From: Oscillospiraceae bacterium
Lineage (GTDB): Bacteria > Bacillota > Clostridia > Oscillospirales > UBA929
DNA length: 37,200 nt
Direction of reading: 5' to 3'
Assembly: GCA_031254575.1 (NCBI GenBank)
Contig: JAIRUE010000113.1
Coordinates: 1 to 37,200, forward strand
Below, in pieces: positions 23,594 through 31,713 of this stretch. The notes below the pieces were generated by a model. It was not told the DNA's origin and did no database searches. It saw only the letters and a list, made by a program, of their open reading frames with translations. The translations under genes and the position numbers were made by a program. The stretch's first letter is position 1; each line of letters begins with the position of its first letter.

Positions 23594-24874
23594 ATGCTGA
23601 CGATTGTAAAAGCGGGAACGGAAGATTTTGAGGAACGCTTTGCCGCCACGGAGAGCCGCGCCGCTATCGACGCGGAGAGGGTGCGCAATGAAGTGCGCGT
23701 GATGCTGGACAACATCTTCACGCGCCGGACAGCCGCCGTCAATATCATCGCGCTGGAGCGGGACAACGCGCCGCCGCGCGAGATTCCGCGCGCCGAACTG
23801 GACGCGGCCGTGTCCGCCTGCGACCCCGTTCTGCTCGGTGACCTGCGCCGCGCGGCGCGCAACATAGAGGACTATCAAAAACACCTGCTGCCGGAAAGCG
23901 GCAGATGGTGGACTCCCGACGGCGGGTCGGCGGGGGTGTTGATAAGGCCGGTGGAACGCGCGGGACTGTATGTGCCCGGCGGCACGTCGGCGTACCCTTC
24001 GACGGTGCTGATGACGGCGATACCGGCCCGCGTCGCGGGGGTGAGGGAGATCCTTCTGTGCACGCCGCCGGGTGAGCATCTGAAACCGGAGGTTTTAGCC
24101 GCCGCGTCGATTGCCGGGGTAGACCGCGTATTCGCCATAGGCGGCGTCCCCGCCATAGCCTCTATGGCGCTGGGATTGGGCATCGTCCCGCGGTGCGACG
24201 TCGTAGCCGGTCCGGGCAACGCCTATGTCACCGAGGCCAAGCGGCAGTTGTACGGTTTTTGCGGCATTGAATCGACGGCGGGGCCAAGTGATATTCTCGT
24301 CCTGTGCGACGGTTCCGCAAACCCCGCGTGGGCCGCCGCCGACTTGCTCGGCCAGGCGGAACACGGGGCCCGTTCCCGCGCCGTGCTGGTGACGGCGGAC
24401 GAAAGTTTCGCGCGCGGGGTATGCTCCGAATTGGAGGCTCAGATCCAATCTCTCCCGCGCCGCGGGGAGGCGGAGGCGTCTTTGCGGGACTATGGCACGG
24501 CGGTCGTCGTTTCCTGCCGGGAGGAAGCGCTGACGGTCGTCAACCGCATAGCGCCGGAGCATTTGGAGATCATGGCGGACGACGCGGAAAGCTGGCTGGA
24601 CGGGATTCGGAACGCGGGCGCCGTTTTCCTGGGACCGTACAGCCCGGAACCGCTGGGCGATTACTGGGCGGGGCCCAGCCATGTGCTGCCGACAGAAGGC
24701 CACGCGCGGTTTTTCTCCCCCGTATCGGCCGAGACGTTTCTCAGGCGCGCCAGTCTGCTGTCATACGGTAAGGACGCCTTTCTGCCCATAGCGGACGGCA
24801 TAGCGCGGCTTGCCCGCTCCGAAGGGCTGGAAGCGCACGCGAAAAGCGCCGAGATAAGGGGGGATATGGGTTGA
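23594..24874 (+). CDS. hisD: Histidinol dehydrogenase
   Basis: 426 residues, normal length. 'ERAGLYVPGGTSAYPSTVLM', 'VAGPGNAYVTEAKRQLYG', the zinc and catalytic segments 'GQAEHGARSRA' and 'IAPEHLEI', and 'PLGDYWAGPSHVLPT' near the C-terminus are all present. It oxidises L-histidinol to L-histidine in two NAD+-dependent steps. One small variation is 'AGPSD' where most HisD have 'AGPSE'. The gene overlaps hisC by 4 bp. Confidence 0.97.
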   Translation: MLTIVKAGTEDFEERFAATESRAAIDAERVRNEVRVMLDNIFTRRTAAVNIIALERDNAPPREIPRAELDAAVSACDPVLLGDLRRAARNIEDYQKHLLPESGRWWTPDGGSAGVLIRPVERAGLYVPGGTSAYPSTVLMTAIPARVAGVREILLCTPPGEHLKPEVLAAASIAGVDRVFAIGGVPAIASMALGLGIVPRCDVVAGPGNAYVTEAKRQLYGFCGIESTAGPSDILVLCDGSANPAWAAADLLGQAEHGARSRAVLVTADESFARGVCSELEAQIQSLPRRGEAEASLRDYGTAVVVSCREEALTVVNRIAPEHLEIMADDAESWLDGIRNAGAVFLGPYSPEPLGDYWAGPSHVLPTEGHARFFSPVSAETFLRRASLLSYGKDAFLPIADGIARLARSEGLEAHAKSAEIRGDMG

Positions 24875-25899
24875 CTCTGCCGGAAAAACTGAAACAGTTT
24901 ACGCCCTATCCCGCGATGACAGGGACCTTATCCGCCCGGCTGGACGGCAACGAGAGCTGTTATCCAACCGGCCTCGCGGATGAGATCGCGGAGGCCGTCC
25001 GAAGCCTTGACCTGCACCGTTATCCCGACCCGTACGCGGCGGAGGTCTGCTCGCTCGCCGAACGGTTTTGGGGCGCGCCGGAGGGCAGCGCCGTCGCCGG
25101 AAACGGTTCCGACGAGTTTATCTCCATTTCCCTGAGCGCTCTGCTGCCGCGCGGCGGCAGGCTGCTTGTCTGCGACCCCGATTTTTCGATGTATCGCTTC
25201 TACGCGTCGCTGTACGAGCTGGAATGCGTCGGTCTGGAGCGGTTTAACGGCGTTCCGGACGTAAACGAGATTATCCAGAAGGGGCAGTACGCCCACGCCG
25301 TGATCCTCTCCAATCCCTGCAATCCGACAGGACAGGCCCTGCCGCTCAAAGACATATTGCGCATTGCCGAAACGCTGCCCTGCCCTGTTCTGCTGGACGA
25401 GGCGTACATGGATTTCTGGGAGGGAGGGCGGCACTCGGCGCTGCCGTATATCAATCGTTATACAAACCTTATCATCTTCAAAACCTGCTCCAAAAATCTC
25501 GCGCTGGCGGGGATACGCCTGGGCTTTGCCTTTGCCGGGGAGGAATTGCGGAACGTCCTGCTCACAGTCAAGTCGCCGTATAATGTGAGCGTTCTGGCAC
25601 AGGCAGCCGGCGCGGCCGTACTGCGCCGTCCCGAATGGATACGCGAAAACACGCGGCGCCTTTGCGAGGCCAAGAACAGGCTGTATGAGCGTCTGAGCGG
25701 ATGGGCGCGGAACTCCGGGGCGCTGGTTACCGACACCGACACGAATTTCGTGCTGCTGGCCCTGCCGGACGCCGAAGGGTGGTTCAAATACTTGCAATCG
25801 CGGAGTATTGGCGTGCGGCTGATTGGCAGCTCTCTGCGCGTCACGGCGGGTACGGAGAGAGAAACCGATGCGCTGATGGAAGCTCTTAACAACCGATAG
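24871..25899 (+). CDS. hisC: Histidinol-phosphate aminotransferase
   Basis: 342 residues from TTG 24871, coupled to the hisD stop (TTGA) and preceded by AAGGGGGG. Fold type I PLP enzyme: 'RLDGNESCYP', 'HRYPDPYAAEV', 'GNGSDEFISI', 'LSNPCNPTGQAL', 'LLDEAYMDF' and the PLP lysine in 'TCSKNLALAGIRLGF'. It converts imidazole acetol phosphate to histidinol phosphate using glutamate. Slightly shorter than many HisC. Confidence 0.95.
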   Translation: MTLPEKLKQFTPYPAMTGTLSARLDGNESCYPTGLADEIAEAVRSLDLHRYPDPYAAEVCSLAERFWGAPEGSAVAGNGSDEFISISLSALLPRGGRLLVCDPDFSMYRFYASLYELECVGLERFNGVPDVNEIIQKGQYAHAVILSNPCNPTGQALPLKDILRIAETLPCPVLLDEAYMDFWEGGRHSALPYINRYTNLIIFKTCSKNLALAGIRLGFAFAGEELRNVLLTVKSPYNVSVLAQAAGAAVLRRPEWIRENTRRLCEAKNRLYERLSGWARNSGALVTDTDTNFVLLALPDAEGWFKYLQSRSIGVRLIGSSLRVTAGTERETDALMEALNNR

Positions 25900-25978
25900 G
25901 GCATCTCTTTTCCCCCGAAAGAAGAGGGCGGAAATAAATTATAACGCCCCAACGCTTGCATATTGGGAGGCTGTTTAT

Positions 25979-26533
25979 ATGACCCGTAAAACCAAAGAGA
26001 CGGACATTACCGTCGAGCTGTCGCTTAACGGCGGCGGTATCGGCGCCGACACCGGAGTCGGTTTTTTTGACCACATGCTGACCACGATGGCGTTTCACGC
26101 CGGATGGGGTCTTGCGGTCAGGGCCGACGGTGATTTGGGGGTGGACGCGCACCATACCGTGGAAGACGTGGGGATCGTTCTGGGGCAGGTTTTGCGGGAA
26201 GCGCTGCCCGAAAACCGCGCGCGCTTCGGCCACGCGTTTGTCCCGATGGACGAGGCGCTGGGCTTTGCCGCCGCCGACGCGGGCGGGCGGGCGTTTTTGC
26301 GTTTCGACGCGGCGTTTCCAAACAGGTTGCTGGGAGGTTATGATACCGCGCTGACCAAAGAGTTTTTCCGCGCTCTGTGCCACAACGCCATGCTGACGCT
26401 GCACCTGCGCGTTGAGGGGGAAGATGCGCATCATATGACCGAGGCCCTGTTCAAGGCCGCCGGCGCCGCGCTGCGCCGGGCCTGTTCCCCTCAAGCCGGC
26501 GCCGGCGCGGTTTCGACCAAGGGAGTTTTCTGA
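25979..26533 (+). CDS. hisB: Imidazoleglycerol-phosphate dehydratase
   Basis: 184 residues with a GGGAGG upstream of ATG 25979. Paired manganese-binding motifs 'FFDHM', 'DAHHTVEDVGI' and 'EDAHHMTEALFKA' identify HisB, which forms 24-mers and removes water from imidazole glycerol phosphate. It is the single-function dehydratase without a phosphatase domain. The 79 bp gap after hisC is the largest but one within this operon and shows no terminator. Confidence 0.96.
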   Translation: MTRKTKETDITVELSLNGGGIGADTGVGFFDHMLTTMAFHAGWGLAVRADGDLGVDAHHTVEDVGIVLGQVLREALPENRARFGHAFVPMDEALGFAAADAGGRAFLRFDAAFPNRLLGGYDTALTKEFFRALCHNAMLTLHLRVEGEDAHHMTEALFKAAGAALRRACSPQAGAGAVSTKGVF

Positions 26534-26535
26534 AG

Positions 26536-27570
26536 ATGGAAATCTATCCGTCGATAGACATTAAAGACGGCCAATGCGTCCGTCTGCTCCGGGGCGATTT
26601 TGACACCGTACACACCGTCGCGCCCGACACCGCGGAGGTGGCGGTCTCATACCGCGACGCGGGCGCGAATGTCATCCACGTTGTTGACCTCGACGGCGCC
26701 AAAGACGGCATCCGTAAAAACGCCGCGCCGGCGGAGGCGATCGTCCGCGCCGCAAAGCCCGCTGCTGTGGAACTGGGCGGCGGGCTGCGCCGGATGGCGG
26801 ATCTGGAGGAAGCGGACAGACTGGGTGTCTGGCGCTTTATCATCGGCTCAGCGGCGCTCTCCGACCCCGGCTTTGTCAGGGAAGCGGTCAGGCGGTACGG
26901 CAGCCGCGTAGCCGTCGGGATCGACGCGCGGGACGGGCGCGTACGTGTTCGCGGCTGGACCGGAGAGACGGGGCGGGATGAAATGGAGTTTGCCCGCGAA
27001 GTGGCCTCGTACGGCGTCGGAACGCTCATATACACCGACATCGAGGTCGACGGCACGCTGGCGGGCCCGTCGCTGAAACGGCTTGCCGCGCTGCGCGCCG
27101 CGCTGCCGGAACTGTTCCTGGTCGCCAGCGGCGGCGTATCGTCGGTGGAAGACGTGCGCGCGCTGCGCCGGATGGGGATTGACGCCGCCGTCGCGGGAAA
27201 GGCGCTGTATACGGGCGATCTGCCGCTTAAGGACGCGCTGTTTGAGGCGCGATACGGCCATCTGTTTGACAACGCGCCCCTCATCCCGGCAATCACGCAG
27301 GACGAGGAGACCAAAGAGGTGCTGATACTGGGCTATATGTCACCCGAGGCTCTGCGGCTGACACTTCAAACGAGGCTGGTGACGTTTTTCAGCCGCAGCC
27401 GTCAAAAACTCTGGGTCAAGGGCGAGACGTCCGGCAATTTTCTGGACGTCGTGAGCATTGCCGCCGACTGTGAGGACAATTCCCTGCTGATCCGCTGCCG
27501 CCCGCGCGGCCCGGCCTGCCATACGGGGCATACGAGCTGCTTCTACAACGAGATTTTTTTGGGAGGCTGA
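26536..27570 (+). CDS. hisA/hisI: HisA-HisI fusion: phosphoribosyl-formimino isomerase plus phosphoribosyl-AMP cyclohydrolase
   Basis: 344 residues in one continuous frame. Residues 1-238 are a complete HisA barrel: catalytic D8 ('YPSIDIKDG') and D130 ('VGIDARDGRV'), with 'YTDIEVDGTLAGP' and 'ASGGVSSVEDVRAL' and 'GKALY'. These details distinguish it from HisF. Residues 245-344 are a complete HisI: 'PAITQDEETKEVLILGYM', 'FFSRSRQKLWVKGETSG', and metal-ligand cysteines C312, C328 and C335 ('ACHTGHTSC'). The two enzymes catalyse steps 4 and 3. HisI is more commonly fused to HisE; fusion to HisA is unusual. hisF normally lies between hisA and hisI in such operons and is missing here, along with hisH, so the fusion may have formed when hisF was lost or moved. 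The start lies 2 nt past the hisB stop. Confidence 0.95.
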   Translation: MEIYPSIDIKDGQCVRLLRGDFDTVHTVAPDTAEVAVSYRDAGANVIHVVDLDGAKDGIRKNAAPAEAIVRAAKPAAVELGGGLRRMADLEEADRLGVWRFIIGSAALSDPGFVREAVRRYGSRVAVGIDARDGRVRVRGWTGETGRDEMEFAREVASYGVGTLIYTDIEVDGTLAGPSLKRLAALRAALPELFLVASGGVSSVEDVRALRRMGIDAAVAGKALYTGDLPLKDALFEARYGHLFDNAPLIPAITQDEETKEVLILGYMSPEALRLTLQTRLVTFFSRSRQKLWVKGETSGNFLDVVSIAADCEDNSLLIRCRPRGPACHTGHTSCFYNEIFLGG

Positions 27571-27574
27571 TCCG

Positions 27575-27901
27575 GTGAACGATGTGATGGAAGCACTCTA
27601 TCAAACGATAGAATCCCGCAAAACGGAACCTGTGGAGAACTCCTACACCAATTATCTCCTTTCACAGGGACTTGATAAAATTTGCAAAAAGGTGGGGGAG
27701 GAGTGCGCCGAAACGATTGTCGCGGCTAAAAACGGCGACCCCGCGCCACTGGCCGGCGAGGTCGCGGACGTTCTCTATCATTTGTTAGTATTGCTGGCGG
27801 AGTGCGGCGTCGCGTGGGCCGAGGTGCGGGATGAACTGGAGAGGCGCGCCGCGAAAATCGGGAACAAGAAGGTATTTCATGATGTTGACAGAGACACCTG
27901 A
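27575..27901 (+). CDS. hisE: Phosphoribosyl-ATP pyrophosphatase
   Basis: 108 residues from GTG 27575, 4 nt after hisAI, with GGGAGG 8 nt upstream. '[21 protein letters not shown]' and '[13 protein letters not shown]' are the MazG-like metal-binding helices of HisE, which hydrolyses phosphoribosyl-ATP (step 2). It overlaps the following udg gene by 23 bp. Confidence 0.96.
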   Translation: MNDVMEALYQTIESRKTEPVENSYTNYLLSQGLDKICKKVGEECAETIVAAKNGDPAPLAGEVADVLYHLLVLLAECGVAWAEVRDELERRAAKIGNKKVFHDVDRDT

Positions 27902-28517
27902 CACCGTTCCCCCGGTTAAAGCCGGAGAAATGGAAGCCTCCGCGCGCCGCCGCTGGGACGAACTGAAGGCGGCCTGCCTTGTATGCGACCGGTGCGCCCT
28001 GAGCGAGACGCGCACACAGGTTGTTTTTGGCGTGGGAGACCCTTTGAGCGAAGTCCTGTTTATCGGCGAGGGGCCGGGACAGGAGGAGGACTTGCGCGGC
28101 GAGCCGTTTGTGGGCCGCGCGGGGCGGCTTTTGGATGTGATGCTGGCCTCGGTCGGACTGAACCGGAACGGCGTTTACATCGCCAATATCGTCAAATGCC
28201 GCCCGCCGGGCAACCGGGACCCTCTCAACATCGAGCAGGACGCTTGTATCGGCTGGCTGCGGGAACAGACCAAACTGATACGGCCCAAGATCATCGTATG
28301 CCTGGGGCGTGTCGCCGCGATGAAGATCATCAAGCCCGATTTCAAAATTACGTCGGAGCACGGCCTTTGGTTTGAAAAGGGCGGGTTTTTGATGACGGCG
28401 CTGTATCATCCGGCGTTTTTGCTGCGCGACCCGCGCCATAAGCCCGATACGTTCGCCGATATGAAGTCGCTGGAAAACAAAATGCGCGAGGTTTGCACGC
28501 GTACGCTGCCGGATTAG
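27879..28517 (+). CDS. Family 4 uracil-DNA glycosylase (Fe-S)
   Basis: 212 residues from ATG 27879 (AAGG upstream); the track start lies in hisE. Cysteines C36, C39, C107 and C123 ('CLVCDRC', '[11 protein letters not shown]', 'DACIGW') match the [4Fe-4S] ligands of family 4 enzymes. The active-site motif is '[17 protein letters not shown]' and the C-terminal loop 'HPAFLLR'. It removes uracil from DNA to start base excision repair. Last gene of the his transcript; the two pathways are not related biochemically. Family 4 proteins are typical of thermophiles, archaea and many anaerobic Firmicutes. Confidence 0.95.
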   Translation: MMLTETPDTVPPVKAGEMEASARRRWDELKAACLVCDRCALSETRTQVVFGVGDPLSEVLFIGEGPGQEEDLRGEPFVGRAGRLLDVMLASVGLNRNGVYIANIVKCRPPGNRDPLNIEQDACIGWLREQTKLIRPKIIVCLGRVAAMKIIKPDFKITSEHGLWFEKGGFLMTALYHPAFLLRDPRHKPDTFADMKSLENKMREVCTRTLPD

Positions 28518-28547
28518 GGCATCCTGAAAAAACGGGCCTGTCCCGGC

Positions 28548-29411
28548 TCACACATTTCCCACAAACACGTTTTTCAAAAACCGGCCCGCGACATCCCGGA
28601 GGCGGAAAAGCGTCTCCACCGGCGTGGGCTGTCTGTCCGCGTACCGGTAGCGCGGGAAAAAGCGGCTCAAATGAAGGGGTATCTCCGGGTCGAGTGAGGC
28701 GAGCCACGCCGAGAGAGGCTCTATATCATCCTCATTCTCCCCCGGAATGACAAGCGTGGTGACCTCCACATGGCAGCGCCCGCGGCTGAGAGTGATCGTC
28801 TGTTTGACCGTCTCCAGATCCCCGCCCAGACCGCGGTAGAAATCCCCGGTGAAGCCTTTGAGGTCGATATTCATGGCGTCTATTAAGGGCAGCAGCTCTT
28901 CCAACGGTCCTTTGTTTATCATGCCGTTGGTTACCAGGACGTTGCAAAGCCCCGCGCCGCGGATCAGCTTTGCGCAGTCAAGGACAAACTCAACCCCGAT
29001 CAACGGTTCGTTATAGGTGTAGGCGACGCCGATATTCCCGTCGGGAACGGCCTCTACGGCGAGAGCCGCCACCTGTTCCGGCGAGAGCGTCTTTGTCCGC
29101 CGGTGCCCGAACTCCGCCGAGAGTTCAAAATTCTGACAGAAAGGGCAGCGCAGATTGCACCCGACGCCGCCGACAGAGAGTATCCGTTTGCCCGGGTGGA
29201 ACAGCCGCAGCGGCTTTTTCTCAATAGGGTCCAGCGCGACCGACGACACCTTCCCGTAAGCGGTATACGCCACCTTGCCGGCGCGGTTTTCGCGCACGCC
29301 GCAAAAGCCCGTCCCTCCCTCCGGGATGACGCAGCGGTGCGGGCAGAGGCCGCAGCGGACGGCGGGGTCTCCGCCGCGCCCCGGTACAGCCGGAGCCGTC
29401 TGGTCACTCAT
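28548..29411 (-). CDS. amrS: AmmeMemoRadiSam system radical SAM enzyme
   Basis: 287 residues from ATG 29411; the longer track start lies in the upstream gene. The radical SAM motif is C85-NLR-C89-PF-C92 and follows 'SVGGVGCNLRCPFCQN'. An extra N-terminal cysteine-rich segment ('CGLCPHRCVIPEGGTGFCGVRE') is typical of this family and may bind another metal cluster or zinc. 'YTYNEPLI' and 'DAMNIDLKGFTGDFYR' further identify it. It uses SAM and a 4Fe-4S cluster; the substrate and reaction are not established to my knowledge. It overlaps the B-A fusion gene by 8 bp, so the pair is translated together. Confidence 0.93.
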   Translation of the reverse strand: MSDQTAPAVPGRGGDPAVRCGLCPHRCVIPEGGTGFCGVRENRAGKVAYTAYGKVSSVALDPIEKKPLRLFHPGKRILSVGGVGCNLRCPFCQNFELSAEFGHRRTKTLSPEQVAALAVEAVPDGNIGVAYTYNEPLIGVEFVLDCAKLIRGAGLCNVLVTNGMINKGPLEELLPLIDAMNIDLKGFTGDFYRGLGGDLETVKQTITLSRGRCHVEVTTLVIPGENEDDIEPLSAWLASLDPEIPLHLSRFFPRYRYADRQPTPVETLFRLRDVAGRFLKNVFVGNV

Positions 29412-30777
29412 GCCGCACGACCTCGAACCGCTCGATTTTGACAGGGGCGCCGTCGGGGATACCTCCTTTGTTCCGCGCGATGGCAAGCTGTTCCTCCACC
29501 GTATCGACCCCTTCCAGATCCGGCAGCAGCAAGCCGCGCCTGTGACCGCTCGAAACAATGACGCCGTAACGCTTCACGTCCAGCCCGGCGGGGCTTGCGA
29601 CGGTCTCAGGAGGGGAGAGGACGTCCACTTTGTAGGTGAGGTGAGGCAATTCGGAGGCTGTCACCGGGTCGAAACGGTTGTCATGCAACCCGGCCGAAAC
29701 GGCGTTTTGAATGATTTCAGCCGCCACACAGCCGGCCGTCGGGGCGATGGTACCCACACAGCCGCGCAGACGCCCGTATTTGTGCAGGGAAACGAAAGCC
29801 CCGGCGCGGACGTTCATCAGTTCCTCCGGCAAACCGTCCGGCAGGGGCAGCGTCTTGCCCGTTTGCACGGTGTATTCCAAAGACCGGCGGGCCAGAGCGC
29901 GGTAGGCGTCCTCGGAGCTTTGCCGCTCCCGCGCCCCGGCCAAAGCCGTCTCCTCATACTGCTCAAGAAAATCGCGCTTTTCATCCGGCCCGCCCGGCGA
30001 AAAGGACGCGGCGGCATATCCCACGCCGAAAGGGGCTTCGTAGGACAGGCGCCGGGCGGCGACGGCGAGGCGGTCAAAACAGCCCGCCAGCACCATGAAG
30101 GAGTTGTACCCGCACTCGGCGGCGCGCTCCCGCAGGCTTTCGGTGACGGCAAAGAGCGCAAGGAAGTCCCCGGTGGCAAAAATGCGCGTTATCTCGCCGT
30201 CAAACACTTCGCTCTCGGGCGCGTAGCCGTACGACCCGCCGTGTTTGTGGGAGAGGTCGCCGCTGGCGATCAGGACGGCTTTCGTCCGCTCCGCCGCCCG
30301 CGCGACGCATTGCCCGAGGCGGTAATGCTCCGACGGGTCAAAGCCGGACTGTGAGACGCGCACCGTTTTATAGTCCTGATAATGCCGGTTGATAAACCAC
30401 ATGGGCACCATGACCCCGTGGTCGAGAGCCGCGTCCCGCTCGCCCCGCGTCCCGGCCCGGATATTGCTCTGTCCGGCGAGGCGGATGATCTCCTCTGCCA
30501 TTTCGGTGTCGTACACCGCCTCAAGGCACGCCTCGCGGGCGCCGAAACGGGAAAAGCTGCCCCTCGCGCCGCCGCCCGGGGAGATGTGGAAGTAGTCGGA
30601 ATAGAGTACGCTGTGCGGCGTGACAAAGATAACCGTCTCGGGGGCGAGGGCGGCGATCTCCCGCGCGGCTTCGTCAAAAGCGGCGAGGGTCTTTGACACT
30701 TGCGGTTTATCGCCGTCCCCGACGCCGGGCACGGCCAGCGGAGGATGCGGGAGGGCGTACGCGCGGAGAATGGACAT
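29404..30777 (-). CDS. AmmeMemoRadiSam fusion: Memo-like (LigB fold) plus AMMECR1 domain
   Basis: 457 residues. Residues 1 to about 265 resemble class III extradiol dioxygenase/Memo proteins ('TPHSVLYSDYFHIS', 'DHGVMVPMWFI', 'VLIASGDLSHK' carry histidine and acidic metal-site candidates). Residues about 275-457 are AMMECR1 ('GAFVSLHKYGRLRGCVGTIAPTAG', 'NAVSAGLHDNRFDPVTASEL', 'DTVEEQLAIARNKGGI'). The three components Memo, AMMECR1 and radical SAM co-occur widely, and the Memo part usually lies next to or fused to AMMECR1. Their shared chemistry is not settled. GAGGTGAT lies just before ATG 30777 and a promoter is seen at 30799-30827. Confidence 0.93.
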   Translation of the reverse strand: MSILRAYALPHPPLAVPGVGDGDKPQVSKTLAAFDEAAREIAALAPETVIFVTPHSVLYSDYFHISPGGGARGSFSRFGAREACLEAVYDTEMAEEIIRLAGQSNIRAGTRGERDAALDHGVMVPMWFINRHYQDYKTVRVSQSGFDPSEHYRLGQCVARAAERTKAVLIASGDLSHKHGGSYGYAPESEVFDGEITRIFATGDFLALFAVTESLRERAAECGYNSFMVLAGCFDRLAVAARRLSYEAPFGVGYAAASFSPGGPDEKRDFLEQYEETALAGARERQSSEDAYRALARRSLEYTVQTGKTLPLPDGLPEELMNVRAGAFVSLHKYGRLRGCVGTIAPTAGCVAAEIIQNAVSAGLHDNRFDPVTASELPHLTYKVDVLSPPETVASPAGLDVKRYGVIVSSGHRRGLLLPDLEGVDTVEEQLAIARNKGGIPDGAPVKIERFEVVRHE

Positions 30778-30798
30778 ACAATCACCTCTTCCCTATCC

Positions 30799-30827
30799 AG
30801 TATACCGCAGAAACAATCCCTTTACAA
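30799..30827 (-). promoter_or_regulatory. Promoter of the AmmeMemoRadiSam operon
   Basis: TTGTAA (30827-30822), 17 bp, TATACT (30804-30799) on the minus strand, about 20 bp before the start codon. Confidence 0.75.
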
Positions 30828-30910
30828 TGCCTTACAATAATTGCAATCTGCCGTATCGCTCTTGAATTAACCTCTAAATCAGCACCGCAATCTGCGCATT
30901 TTACTGCTTT

Positions 30911-31189
30911 TTATTGCCCGTATACGTCAACGCGTGTTCCCGTGCGGGAAAGCATAAGTCTCAGCCTGCCACCGTCAACCTTGTATACCAACACCCAATC
31001 ATCGGCGATATGACAGCCTCGGCACCCGCTCCATTGCCCTTTGAGCGGGTGGTCACGATGCCGTGGTTCAAGCGGGGCTTGCCGTAACAGCAGCAAAACA
31101 ACCGCGTCGAGCCTTGTTGTGTCATAACCCCTGCGTATCAGCAAATCATAATCCCGCTTAAACTGGTTGGATAGTTCGGGTTTAAGCAT
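30911..31189 (-). CDS. YafQ-like type II toxin (RelE superfamily mRNA interferase)
   Basis: 92 residues. 'RDHPLKGQWSGCRGCHIADDW' is the YafQ core, with the histidine in DHPL, the histidine in CHIADDW and the following Asp-Trp kept. YafQ cuts mRNA on the ribosome. The C-terminus differs: the usual 'RTGTHSDLF' reads 'RTGTRVDVYG', so the position of the catalytic histidine (H87 in E. coli YafQ) is arginine, and the next conserved phenylalanine is tyrosine. The toxin may be weakened. It overlaps the antitoxin by 8 bp, with AAAGGAG before ATG 31189. Confidence 0.88.
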   Translation of the reverse strand: MLKPELSNQFKRDYDLLIRRGYDTTRLDAVVLLLLRQAPLEPRHRDHPLKGQWSGCRGCHIADDWVLVYKVDGGRLRLMLSRTGTRVDVYGQ

Positions 31190-31379
31190 TTAGCCACTCC
31201 TTTGCCTGTTCCCAAGTTTCAAAGGAGTTGTATTCATCATCGGCTGGCGGTTCTCCAAGAGGTTCCGCGATTATATCCTCAATAGGAAGCCGCCGCTGTA
31301 TGACCGACTGTGTAAGAAATAAATTCACTGCCGATGAGGTACATAATCGAGCATCGCAAATTCGTGCAAGCTCCCGCAA
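31182..31379 (-). CDS. RelB/DinJ-like antitoxin lacking its N-terminal strand
   Basis: 65 residues from TTG 31379. 'CTSSAVNLFLTQSVIQRRLP' is the second helix region of RelB/DinJ ribbon-helix-helix antitoxins, and the acidic C-terminal tail 'NSFETWEQAKEWLNA' fits a toxin-wrapping region. The N-terminal beta strand ('NIRVD...K') needed for DNA binding is missing. In the same frame the sequence directly upstream is ATG-AAT-TAA-GGG-TTG, where ATG-AAT-TAA ends the XRE gene and a strong GGGAGGA sits before that ATG. Translation may restart at TTG after the TAA. Either the gene is broken at its start, or its DNA-binding role has passed to the XRE protein. Toxin binding may remain. Confidence 0.7.
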   Translation of the reverse strand: MRELARICDARLCTSSAVNLFLTQSVIQRRLPIEDIIAEPLGEPPADDEYNSFETWEQAKEWLNA

Positions 31380-31382
31380 CCC

Positions 31383-31643
31383 TTAATTCATCGTCTGTTC
31401 CTCCCTGCCCAACAACCAATTGACAGAAACACCTAATATATCCGCTAACGCGTTCAGCTCAAAATCCAAAACCGGCCGCTTTTGCCCCTCTAAAAGAGAC
31501 AGCGCCGGAGCGCTTATTTCAATATTTTCCAGCTGTAATTTGCCGAGCAGTTCAGTCTGTTTTATTCCCAGTTTCTTACGTGCTTCCGTAACTCTCGCGC
31601 CTACTATATTGCGGTTTCCCAGAGGCAACTTACGCGTTTTCAA
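31383..31643 (-). CDS. XRE-family helix-turn-helix repressor
   Basis: 86 residues from TTG 31643, with AAAGGGG upstream. 'VTEARKKLGIKQTELLGKL...ISAPALSLLEGQKRPVLDFELNALADILGVSVNWLLG' is a Cro/C1-type HTH domain filling almost the whole protein. Its stop is followed after three bases by the antitoxin TTG in the same frame. The palindrome at 31694-31706 lies between the divergent promoters and is probably its operator. It could control both the toxin operon and the small ORF on the other strand. Confidence 0.9.
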   Translation of the reverse strand: MKTRKLPLGNRNIVGARVTEARKKLGIKQTELLGKLQLENIEISAPALSLLEGQKRPVLDFELNALADILGVSVNWLLGREEQTMN

Positions 31644-31684
31644 GTTACACACCCCTTTGCGAGTCAGTATATACAGCAAAGGGG

Positions 31685-31713
31685 TTGATTATTTTGGTAA
31701 TACCAATTATAAT
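31685..31713 (+). promoter_or_regulatory. Promoter of the small ORF, diverging from the XRE operon
   Basis: TTGATT (31685-31690), 17 bp, TATAAT (31708-31713). The operator palindrome lies wholly within the spacer. Confidence 0.7.
31694..31706. promoter_or_regulatory. XRE operator palindrome
   Basis: TTGGTAATACCAA is a perfect 13-bp inverted repeat. A second half-site, AATACCAA (31727-31734), covers the -35 of the minus-strand promoter. Spacing between the two is about 33 bp, near three helical turns. Confidence 0.75.
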
